9,522 bases of DNA from NCBI GenBank assembly GCA_900550855.1, contig URTQ01000051.1, forward strand, positions 1-9,522, read 5' to 3'. Positions 1-7,000 of the stretch are shown here, piece by piece. Below the pieces are notes generated by a model. It ran no database searches. It was not told the DNA's origin and was given only the letters and a program-made list of their open reading frames with translations. Positions within the stretch are counted from its first letter, which is position 1; every line of letters starts with the position of its first letter. The translations under genes were made by a program, and so were the position numbers. The DNA is from an uncultured Eubacteriales bacterium (GTDB lineage: Bacteria > Bacillota > Clostridia > Christensenellales > CAG-917).

Positions 1-797
1 AGTGCGACCATCCCGATTGCTACGACAGCCTGAAAAGCGTGAAGGAAACTTTTGCGGCGTTTCTGAAAAAATCGAAAATCAAAATCGTCGAGCAAAGCAA
101 CCTCGATTTGATAGGCGCAAGCATAGACAAAAAGCGCAACGGCTTTTGCGTGTGCGTTCAAAACGGCAACCAAAAGAGAATGCACGCTTTTGTCAATCCA
201 AGCGGCGCAATGATTTGCGACGGCAAAAAAATGTCGACGCTCAAATTGCAAGACGACGGACGATACAACTTCGAGAACGCGACGTTCGCGCTTGCCGCCG
301 CTTCGGCGTGCGGTTTGGATTTTGAAAAAAGCGTAAGTGCCTTGCAAAAGTACAAAGGCGTAAGGCGCAGATTCGAGCGTGCGCGCGACGTCGGAAAAGC
401 GAAAGTGTATTTTGACTTTGCGCATCATCCGAGCGAAATTCAATCGGTCATATCCCGCGCCGCGATACTCGGCAAACTGCTCGTGGTTTTTCAACCGCAT
501 ACATACTCGCGCACAAAGGCGTATCTCGACGACTTTGCAAGAGTGCTCGGCGAAAAAAACAACGGCGTGAAAACGCTTGCTATTATGCCGACCTACGCTG
601 CGCGCGAAGTGCTATCCGATGGCGTCGAAAGCGACGTTTTGGCAACGGCAATTATCGACAAATATCGCAAAAAAGGCGTTTATCTTGTCAAAGATAAGCA
701 ATCAACCATCGATTTTGTCAAATCGCACGCAAAATATCACGACGTGGTTTTGATGATAGGCGCAGGCGACATCTACGATTTGAAAGACCGTTTCTAA
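1..797 (+). CDS. murC: UDP-N-acetylmuramate--L-alanine ligase, C-terminal part (5' truncated by window)
   Basis: MurC joins L-alanine to UDP-N-acetylmuramate using ATP, the first step of the peptidoglycan stem peptide, in the cytoplasm. The reading frame is open from base 3 to the TAA at 795-797 and gives 264 residues, against roughly 450-470 for the whole enzyme, so the N-terminal UDP-binding domain and the P-loop lie outside the window. A GTG at 39 is an internal valine codon, because MurC-like sequence (CDHPDCYDSL) continues upstream of it. Visible family marks are the end of the central domain (RYNFENATFALAAA, about residues 91-104), then the C-terminal Mur-ligase domain with DFAHHPSEI (residues 138-146), FQPHTYSRTK (163-172) and GAGDIYDL (253-260). 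MurC is preferred over Mpl from the TYAARE-type motif and the short C-terminus, without a formal alignment. The gene converges on the DUF4363 gene and ends before a shared terminator. Confidence 0.93.
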   Translation, partial: CDHPDCYDSLKSVKETFAAFLKKSKIKIVEQSNLDLIGASIDKKRNGFCVCVQNGNQKRMHAFVNPSGAMICDGKKMSTLKLQDDGRYNFENATFALAAASACGLDFEKSVSALQKYKGVRRRFERARDVGKAKVYFDFAHHPSEIQSVISRAAILGKLLVVFQPHTYSRTKAYLDDFARVLGEKNNGVKTLAIMPTYAAREVLSDGVESDVLATAIIDKYRKKGVYLVKDKQSTIDFVKSHAKYHDVVLMIGAGDIYDLKDRF

Positions 798-825
798 TTT
801 GCATATATGCAAATATGCGCATATG
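798..825. repeat. Tandem perfect palindromes just after murC stop
   Basis: Immediately after the murC TAA, bases 798-813 read TTTGCATATATGCAAA, a perfect 16-bp palindrome. Bases 813-824 read ATATGCGCATAT, a perfect 12-bp palindrome sharing one base with it. There is no T-run right after either, so they do not look like a standard intrinsic terminator. They could be protein-binding dyads or an mRNA 3'-end structure. The core GCATATATGC recurs exactly at 8470-8479. Confidence 0.6.
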
Positions 826-870
826 AAAATATAAAAATATAAGAACACTAATATGCGAACGCAATAAAAC

Positions 871-915
871 GAGAATAGCAAAAAGAGCGAGTTTGTCTCG
901 CTCTTTTATATTCTC
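871..915. terminator. Bidirectional intrinsic terminator between murC and the DUF4363 gene
   Basis: A perfect 11-bp stem, AAAAGAGCGAG (881-891) with CTCGCTCTTTT (897-907), closes a 5-nt TTTGT loop. An outer arm, GAGAATA (871-877) with TATTCTC (909-915), extends it across a small internal loop. The A-run on one side and T-run on the other give a U-tract in both directions. This suits the convergent murC (+) and DUF4363 (-) transcripts. Confidence 0.9.
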
Positions 916-927
916 TGCACCACATTG

Positions 928-1305
928 TCAGATTATGTCTTCCGCATTGAAATCGAGCAGGCGTTTGATGTTGTCCGCCATTACGATAAGCGAGCGGCAC
1001 TTCGAAAGTGCGTTTTGATAGTCTTCGCATTCCAGCGAGCCTTGCGTTTCGGCAAGTGCAACCGAGAACGAACGGACGTCGGGCGAGTAGGCAAAAAGTT
1101 CCATATACATACGCTTCTTTTCCCACCACTCGAAAATCTCGTCCGCTTTGTCGAGACAATCCTCGCTTTGATTTTGTATGGAAGTTTCCAAAGACGTTAG
1201 TTTTTCGTTCAGGGCGGAAAACGTCTTGTGAATGTAGAAATCTTCGAGAACGCCGCCCGTCACGATGATTATCAAAATCACGATTGCAAGCACGACTTTT
1301 TTCAT
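928..1305 (-). CDS. DUF4363 family membrane-anchored protein
   Basis: This encodes 125 residues of unknown biochemical function. The N-terminus is one hydrophobic segment (about residues 3-22) after MKK, which fits an uncleaved signal anchor. The rest is alpha-helical and charged, with regular heptad-like stretches (LNEKLTSLETSIQNQ, about residues 33-47) and a WW pair near residues 60-61, all expected to lie outside the membrane. Size, layout and position directly after a DUF421 gene match the DUF4363 family known from Clostridia; the match is by eye. The start ATG (1305-1303) overlaps the DUF421 stop as ATGA, so translation is probably coupled. It is preceded by a good Shine-Dalgarno sequence (GGGGGTGAG on the - strand, about 5 nt upstream). 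It is the last gene of its operon, before the terminator at 871-915. Confidence 0.8.
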   Translation of the reverse strand: MKKVVLAIVILIIIVTGGVLEDFYIHKTFSALNEKLTSLETSIQNQSEDCLDKADEIFEWWEKKRMYMELFAYSPDVRSFSVALAETQGSLECEDYQNALSKCRSLIVMADNIKRLLDFNAEDII

Positions 1306-2117
1306 TGCTTCTCACCCCCGTGATACGACAAAAACGCATTTTTGACCTCTTGCGGATTGTCTTGCTCGTCTTGTCGATTGCCGCTTTTGTCGTCTTGTCC
1401 GTCGCCTTGCGAATCGTCGGGTTGCGGCAGGGTCGAGGTGATATAGTCGCCTTTGTATGGCTGAATGAACACGTCTTGCCCCGCAACGAGAAGCACGAGT
1501 ACGTCTTGTTGTTTGAGTTTTATGCCGTCGAGATATTTGAGCACGTCCGCTTTTACGTCGCCGTCGAGCGTCGCGAGGTTTTCGGCAACGAACTCGCCTT
1601 CCATAATCACGGTTACGGGAATCTCGGCTTTTGGCGGATTTATATCGACGTCGGACGGCGCAAGCGGTCTGTTTTGTGACTTTTGAAGCACGCTCATATT
1701 ACCGTTGGTTTCCAAAATCGCATACTCAACTTCGGACGGATTGAAGCAACCTGCGCCGCGCAACGCTTCCATAACGTCGTCGATGTTGAGGTTGAGTTCT
1801 GTCATAACGTCGGGCAGAATGTTGCCTTTTTGTATGATAATGATGGGTTTGCCGTTGAGGAATTTGCGGAATTTTTTGCTTTTCGTTGCGAGTTTTGTGA
1901 TGATGATATGCACCAAAAACAGCGAAAAAACGGGGATAATTCCGTACAAAATCGGGATTGACGAATCCGCCATAGGAATGCAAACGAGGTCGCTTGCGAC
2001 GAGAGTTATCGCAAGTTCGAAGGGTTGCAACTCGCCGAGTTGGCGTTTGCCCATCAAACGCATTGCAACAAGCAATACGAAGTATAAAATTAAACACCTT
2101 ATAAACAAATTGAGCAT
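1302..2117 (-). CDS. DUF421 (YetF/YcaP-type) integral membrane protein
   Basis: This encodes 271 residues. Three N-terminal hydrophobic segments (about residues 4-20, 32-50 and 54-76) enclose the family signature MGKRQLGELQPFELAITLV. A soluble domain follows (GKPIIIIQKGNI, then RGAGCFNPSEVEYAILETNG), typical of the YetF-like cytosolic domain. The C-terminus carries an Asp/Gln/Gly-rich linker (about residues 230-260) ending in GGEKQ. The family's biochemical role is unknown; Bacillus members include spore-associated proteins. The ATG at 2117-2115 is the only sensible start: no ATG, GTG or TTG lies between it and the in-frame TAA at 2156-2154. It has no Shine-Dalgarno match, and its start codon sits in the loop of a long hairpin (2094-2141). 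It overlaps the DUF4363 gene by 4 nt and follows the flippase gene by 47 nt. Confidence 0.88.
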   Translation of the reverse strand: MLNLFIRCLILYFVLLVAMRLMGKRQLGELQPFELAITLVASDLVCIPMADSSIPILYGIIPVFSLFLVHIIITKLATKSKKFRKFLNGKPIIIIQKGNILPDVMTELNLNIDDVMEALRGAGCFNPSEVEYAILETNGNMSVLQKSQNRPLAPSDVDINPPKAEIPVTVIMEGEFVAENLATLDGDVKADVLKYLDGIKLKQQDVLVLLVAGQDVFIQPYKGDYITSTLPQPDDSQGDGQDDKSGNRQDEQDNPQEVKNAFLSYHGGEKQ

Positions 2118-2141
2118 ATGCGTAGTTTGCTTATAAGGCGT
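2094..2141 (-). promoter_or_regulatory. RNA hairpin enclosing the DUF421 start codon
   Basis: On the - strand transcript, bases 2141-2126 can pair with 2109-2094 in 16 uninterrupted pairs, two of them G-U. The 16-nt loop (2125-2110) holds the AUG (2117-2115) at its centre, inside GCATATGC. The G-U pairs become A-C mismatches on the + strand, so the perfect fold belongs to the sense RNA of DUF421. The stem is A/U-rich and is followed by UUUAAUUUU, so an attenuator role is also possible. Function is inferred from structure only. Confidence 0.5.
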
Positions 2142-2164
2142 TTTTTTATGCGATTATCAAAGTT

Positions 2165-3868
2165 TTAGGCGAGATTTTGCTTTGCCGAAACGCGTTCATG
2201 CGTGCGCTCGGTCGTTTTTGCGGTTTCGCTTGGGCGTGGTTTCGATTGCCGCAACGTGTTTTTCGTATGCTTTTTACACCCGTTTTGCACCGCTTTTGCT
2301 CTTTTTTCGTTCGGTTTTTTGCGCATTTTCGTATGTTTTTTCTGCCGTTTGCTTGTGGATTTGACTGCGGTTTTGCTTGCGCTCGCCTTTTGCGGCGCAA
2401 ACATTTTTATGCAGGTTGTCACGTCAACCACGTTGAACGCCGAGATTATAAGGAAGAAAAAGAAAAGTATATACACGCCAACAACGACGATTGCAGTGAT
2501 ATAGTCGGCGTATCTGCAAAGCAGTTTTGCGCCGAAAAGACCCGTTACGGCAAGCGGAATCGACAGCAAAATGAGGGGAAGATTTTTCTTGTGATTGACA
2601 AACGAGCCGACCTCTTTTTTGAGGACTATGAGATTTATAATCGCAATGAGCAAAAAACATAATCCCGTCGAGAGAGCCATTGCGTATATGCCTATATACT
2701 TCGGCATAAAGAGGATACAAGGTATCATTGCGATTGCGCCCACGACCGTGCCGAGCAACGTTATACGCTCTTTTCCGAGCGAATTGAGCATAGGCGTGGT
2801 GGATTGAGCGGTGGCAATGGGAAAGAGCATAAGCGAGCAGTAGGACACGAATTTGCCTGCCTCGCTGTCCTTGAAAAGCAGTTGACCGAGGCTTTGACCG
2901 AGCGGCAGATATATTGCGAAAAACAAACTTGCTATTATGACGGAAAACAGCAGAGAAACGGACATCTTCGAGCGCACCGCGTCCATATTGCCTTTTGCGC
3001 GCAATTCCGCGACGTCGGGAACGAGCACTACGGACAGCGCGCCTATAAACGTTACGGGCGCCATAATGAGCGGCAACGCCATACCCGCGACTCTGCCGTA
3101 CTGCGCCGTGGCTTCCGCAAGCGTAAGCCCTGCTTTTACGAGCATTTTGGGAAGAATGAGGGCGGTGAGCGACGCGCCGAGGGACGTGATTATGCGAGTT
3201 GCCGAAAGGGGAATGGTTTTCAACGTCAATTCCTTAAAACCGCTCGGTTTCGTAAGTCTTCCGCCCGTTGCGAAGAACAGCACGAGAAGTATAAGCACGC
3301 ACGCAAGGTCGGAAATCGTCATTGCAAGCGCGATATTTTGCGCGCCGTTAAGACGAGAAATCAAACCGCCCGTAAACGCGATTGAAAGCGCGATTTTGAC
3401 AATCTCGTCGATAAGTTCGGTCGACGAAAACGCCAAAAACTTTTTTCTGCCCCAAAACCAACTGCGAAGCGACGCATAAAGCGTTGAGGTGAGGATTGTG
3501 GGCAACATAATGAAGAATATGGGCAAGCAATCGGGATTTGAAAACAGCGGCGAAATTTTCGTTCCCAAGCCGTAAAAGATGGCGCAAATCGCCGCGGATA
3601 TGCCGAGTCCCATAATCACGGAAGCGGTTAAAAGCGAATTTTGTTTTTTGAGATTGCCGCTCGATTCCGCAATTTTTCTCGAAAGGACGGTCGGCGCGCC
3701 AGCGGTGATCGTAAAGAGCATAAGCAGAACGCTCAACGCAATTTGGTAGAGTCCGACGACTTCCGCACCGAGAGCGCGGGACATCCACATTTTGAAGATA
3801 AACGAAACGAGCCTTGTCACGATTGAAAAACTTGTGACTATGCCGAAAGATTTTGCGGTTTTATTCAT
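2165..3868 (-). CDS. SpoVB/MurJ-like polysaccharide or lipid-precursor flippase (MOP superfamily)
   Basis: This encodes 567 residues, a polytopic membrane protein with about 14 hydrophobic segments between residues 8 and 482. The N-terminus fits the oligosaccharide flippase / SpoVB family: SFSIVTRLVSFIFKMWMSRA, then LGAEVVGLYQIALSVL and AGAPTVLSRKIAE (about residues 13-68). Such proteins move undecaprenyl-linked cell-wall or polysaccharide precursors across the membrane; the substrate here cannot be told. The ATG at 3868 is chosen because family similarity begins there; a TTG at 3892 would add eight residues and is less likely. Neither has a clear Shine-Dalgarno sequence. After the last membrane segment the protein carries a 77-residue tail (491-567) with 24 Lys/Arg and only 4 Glu, unusual for the family. 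It is the first gene after the terminator at 3968-4008 and probably shares a transcript with the DUF421 gene 47 nt downstream. Confidence 0.87.
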   Translation of the reverse strand: MNKTAKSFGIVTSFSIVTRLVSFIFKMWMSRALGAEVVGLYQIALSVLLMLFTITAGAPTVLSRKIAESSGNLKKQNSLLTASVIMGLGISAAICAIFYGLGTKISPLFSNPDCLPIFFIMLPTILTSTLYASLRSWFWGRKKFLAFSSTELIDEIVKIALSIAFTGGLISRLNGAQNIALAMTISDLACVLILLVLFFATGGRLTKPSGFKELTLKTIPLSATRIITSLGASLTALILPKMLVKAGLTLAEATAQYGRVAGMALPLIMAPVTFIGALSVVLVPDVAELRAKGNMDAVRSKMSVSLLFSVIIASLFFAIYLPLGQSLGQLLFKDSEAGKFVSYCSLMLFPIATAQSTTPMLNSLGKERITLLGTVVGAIAMIPCILFMPKYIGIYAMALSTGLCFLLIAIINLIVLKKEVGSFVNHKKNLPLILLSIPLAVTGLFGAKLLCRYADYITAIVVVGVYILFFFFLIISAFNVVDVTTCIKMFAPQKASASKTAVKSTSKRQKKHTKMRKKPNEKRAKAVQNGCKKHTKNTLRQSKPRPSETAKTTERTHERVSAKQNLA

Positions 3869-3890
3869 ATTTAAGAATATGATAAAAAAC

Positions 3891-3917
3891 AATAATTAAT
3901 AATGAATAATTAATAAT
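3891..3917. repeat. Direct repeat, two 13-bp A/T copies upstream of the flippase gene
   Basis: AATAATTAATAAT occurs exactly twice (3891-3903 and 3905-3917), separated by one G. The block lies 22 nt upstream of the flippase start codon, so it would fall in its promoter or leader. No -35/-10 pair with acceptable spacing stands out. Confidence 0.6.
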
Positions 3918-3918
3918 T

Positions 3919-3959
3919 GCGGGCGGGACACCCGAACCCGAATATTTTTTTGTATTCGG
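3919..3959. repeat. GC-rich dyads and hairpin upstream of the flippase gene
   Basis: A short GC-rich island (3919-3940) contains CGGGACACCCG, a 4-bp stem with a 3-nt loop. It is followed by CCGAATA (3938-3944) and TATTCGG (3953-3959), a perfect 7-bp inverted repeat around a T-run loop. The island contrasts sharply with the A/T-only repeat beside it. It may be a leader structure, or with the neighbouring direct repeats part of a small non-coding repeat element. Confidence 0.45.
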
Positions 3960-3967
3960 CCCAAATT

Positions 3968-4008
3968 AAAAAAAACGCTCGCAAGTTTTGCTTGCGAGCG
4001 TTTTTTTT
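3968..4008. terminator. Intrinsic terminator of the large surface-protein gene
   Basis: CGCTCGCAAG (3976-3985) and CTTGCGAGCG (3991-4000) form a perfect 10-bp GC-rich stem with a TTTTG loop. Eight A lie on the left and eight T on the right, so it works in both directions. It lies 12 nt past the TAA of the 4021-8400 gene and separates that transcript from the flippase operon on the same strand. Confidence 0.93.
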
Positions 4009-4020
4009 AGTTTAATCGAA

Positions 4021-7000
4021 TTATTCCTTGTTCTCGTCGTATTTGTCGTGTTTTGCGTCGAGAGAAGGCGTTTCAATCGGGGATGCCGCTTTCTTTTCTT
4101 TCTTCTTGGAAATCGGCTTTCTCACCTTGCGTACGACGTAGACGATTACGACCACGATGATGAGCACTGCAAGGACGATTGTCGGGACCATCCACCAGAG
4201 TGCTTCGGTGTTGAAGGTCTTGGACGGCGTTTCGTTGTTGCCGTTGTTGTTATTGTCGTCGCTGCTGCCTTTCGTTTCGTTGGAAACTTGGCGAGTGAGA
4301 AGGGTGCTGTCCGTTTCGGAATCGGTGACCGCTTTGTCGTATGCCGCTTCGTCGACTTGCTTGATGGTCACGTCGTCGAACATTGCGTATCCGCTCGTGA
4401 TACCGGTAACGGTGGTTTCGCCGTCAACGGTTTCGGATTCGTACTTGCCGAGCGAGAGTTTGACGGTGACGCTCGTCACGTCGTCGTCCATAGTCTTGAC
4501 GACGAAGGTGTATTTCGTCCATTCTTTCGTGTCCGCCGCTTTGATTGCGGTGAAAGCGAAGGGCTTGTCGGATTCGTTCGCAGAGCCGAGATAGAGCTCG
4601 ACGTTTGCGCCGCTGATGTCGTCGTCATTTGACATACCGTAGGTCTTGACCCAAACGCTGATCTCGTAGAAGGAAGCCTCTTTGAGAGTGAACGTGGAAC
4701 TCGTGTAAGTGTACGCACTCTTTTCGGTGTTGTTGATGACGAGCATTTGCTTGCCGCTCTTTGCTTCGAGAACGCTGACGGGAATCCAGTTTGCTTTCTT
4801 CAAAGCAACGACTTTTTCTTCTTTGAGGGTTGCGATGATTTCTTCGTCGGTCTTGCCTTCGAATCTTGCTTCTTTCTTTGCGTCTGCGATTTCTTCGTCG
4901 GTGGGCGTCGCTTCGTCGCTGTCGACGGTGTAATCTGCGCCGAGAATGCGAGCATAGTCAATGCCGTCAACGGTTTCTACTTCGTAGAAGTTGCGATCCG
5001 CATAAACGATACCGCTCTTGGTTGCTTTGGAACTCGTCGTGCCGCTCACAGTGCCCGTCCAACCGTTGGGGGTTGAGAGTTCTTTTCTCGACTCGACTGC
5101 CGAAGAAAGAGAATCGAAACTGTCGGTGAGGAAGGAAAGTTTGTGAATGGTTTCGTTTGCGACGTCGGAAGTTTCCGCTTTGTCGTAGGTGTCTTCGTCG
5201 ATTGTGTTGTAGGTTACGTTGTCGAAGAATACCGTGCCGTTGGATTTTGCGTTTTCTGCTTGAAGTTCGCTCGTTTCGCCTTCAACCGTGCCGTAGGTGG
5301 TGTCTTGACCGAGCCAGAGATTGAGTTTTACGGAAACGCTGGATTGACCGATGCGGATATAGAAGGTGTATTTTGCCCATTCGGATTCGGAAGCGGTCTT
5401 CGTTTCGACGAATGCGCTTGCGCCCGACTCGTTGGTAGAGTCAACGGAAGATTCGCCCGTGAGGTAGATAGAGAACGTCGTGTTGCCGACCGTTCTTGCA
5501 TAGACGGAAAGGGCATAGTAGCCGTTTGCCGAAAGCGTAACGCTGCCCGACGAGAAGCCTGCCGCATAACCCGTCGTGCCGTTGTTAGAACCGATTGCGA
5601 GAAGTTGAGCCTTCTTGCCGGGGAAACTTGCAAGGTCGGTGTTCACGTCGTAGAAGTTGCCGTAGAAGGAATCGAACACGGACGGCGCGATGTTGGGGAA
5701 CACTGCCGTCGTTTGATCGCTGTGAGAGAAGGACTTGTTGTCCGTCGTGTTCAAAGCGACGATACCTGCAACGAGGTTGGATTCGGAAGTGTTGGGCTTC
5801 AAGGTCTTGTCGCTGAACGTCCAGTTGGAAGGCGTTGCGGCGGCGTTTTGCTCGTTGAGGCTCTTGCCTTCTTCGAGGTTTTCGTCCTTAGTGTCGTAGT
5901 CGTCGAAAGCACCGTTGGTGAAGGTGTAACTCGATGAAGCGGAAGCGAGGTTGACGTTCTTGACGTACGTTCCCGTGCTCGTGTTGTCGTATACGGTTTG
6001 AGAAATGCTTGCGCCGTTTACGTTTGCAACGAACATAGAACCGCTCGTAAGAGTGCTTGACGCCCAGCGGTCGCCGCTGCCGAGAGCAAACTTCAAGGAT
6101 ACGGTGACGTCTTCTTTTTCGCTACCTTTGACGAGCATAGTGAGTTCGCACCAGTCGTTGAGGTATGCGTCGAAGCCGTTTTCGTCGGAATTCGTGTTGA
6201 TTTGAGAGAACGTCGTAAGAGTTGAATCGTCCTTTACGGTGTCGCCTTTCTTGACGAGATAGACGTATGCGCCGCTCGTTTCTTTGACGTCGATTGTCTT
6301 GACCCAAACCGAGATACGATAGAATTTATTCTTTTCGATAGTGAAGGTTTGAGTTTCGATTTCGTAACGGCTGTCGCCGGTTATTTTGATTTGGTATGCG
6401 TGTTTGTCAACCGTGTCGTAGGGAAGTTCGTCCTTGGAAAGTTCCACGACGCCTTCGCTCACAAGACCTTTTGCCAAAGGTGCTTTGGAATCGGTGAGGT
6501 CGAAGTTGGAAACCCAGCCTTGCGGAATACCGTTGGTGTCGGCAATCACGTCGATGCCTTCTTGCGAGGACGTACCCGTCGTGTTTGCGAGCATTCCGTC
6601 AAACGGCGACATATTTGTGGTGGTGAGGTCGACTTTAAGACCTTCGTACGCGCTCATACCCGCTTCCGTCAAGTCGAGAGTTTGTTTGTCGTTCGCGTCT
6701 TTGACGAGGGTAGAGGGAACGTCGTCTGCGGCAATCTCTTTGAGATTGAGTTCGTCCATAAAGAGCCAGCCGTTAGAGAACGTGCCGTTTGCCTTGTAGG
6801 TGGTTTGGGTCTTGTCCGAGTTCCAGTTGGTGTACTCGACCGCCGTGTTGCTCGAAGTGCCTTCCGTGCCGAGCCATACGGTCATATTGTAACTGTAATC
6901 TTTGAATTGGTTGCCTTGAATGTAGAAGGTGTAGGTCTTCCAGCCGTCGGTGGTGACGCCTTGGTCCGTGCCTGCCGCATAACTGTTAGAGTCAATCTTG

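Noticed and set aside
39..797. GTG at 39 as the start of the first gene
   Set aside because: The frame continues upstream to base 3 with MurC-like residues, and the part starting at 39 lacks the N-terminal and ATP-binding domains, so the gene is cut by the window edge rather than starting there.
848..1486. 212-codon - strand frame overlapping DUF4363 and DUF421
   Set aside because: It runs out of frame through two well-supported genes, covers the terminator, and translates to Arg/Lys-rich sequence without family features.
2146..2400. 84-codon - strand frame over the basic tail of the flippase, considered as evidence of a frameshift
   Set aside because: Its translation is also Lys/Arg-rich but shows no membrane segment or family motif, and the flippase frame stays open through the region. 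I keep the tail as part of the flippase and list the frameshift as a check.
2804..3385. + strand frame of 193 codons inside the flippase gene
   Set aside because: It is antisense to a clear polytopic membrane protein, and its translation is a charged, Arg/His-rich sequence with no family feature.
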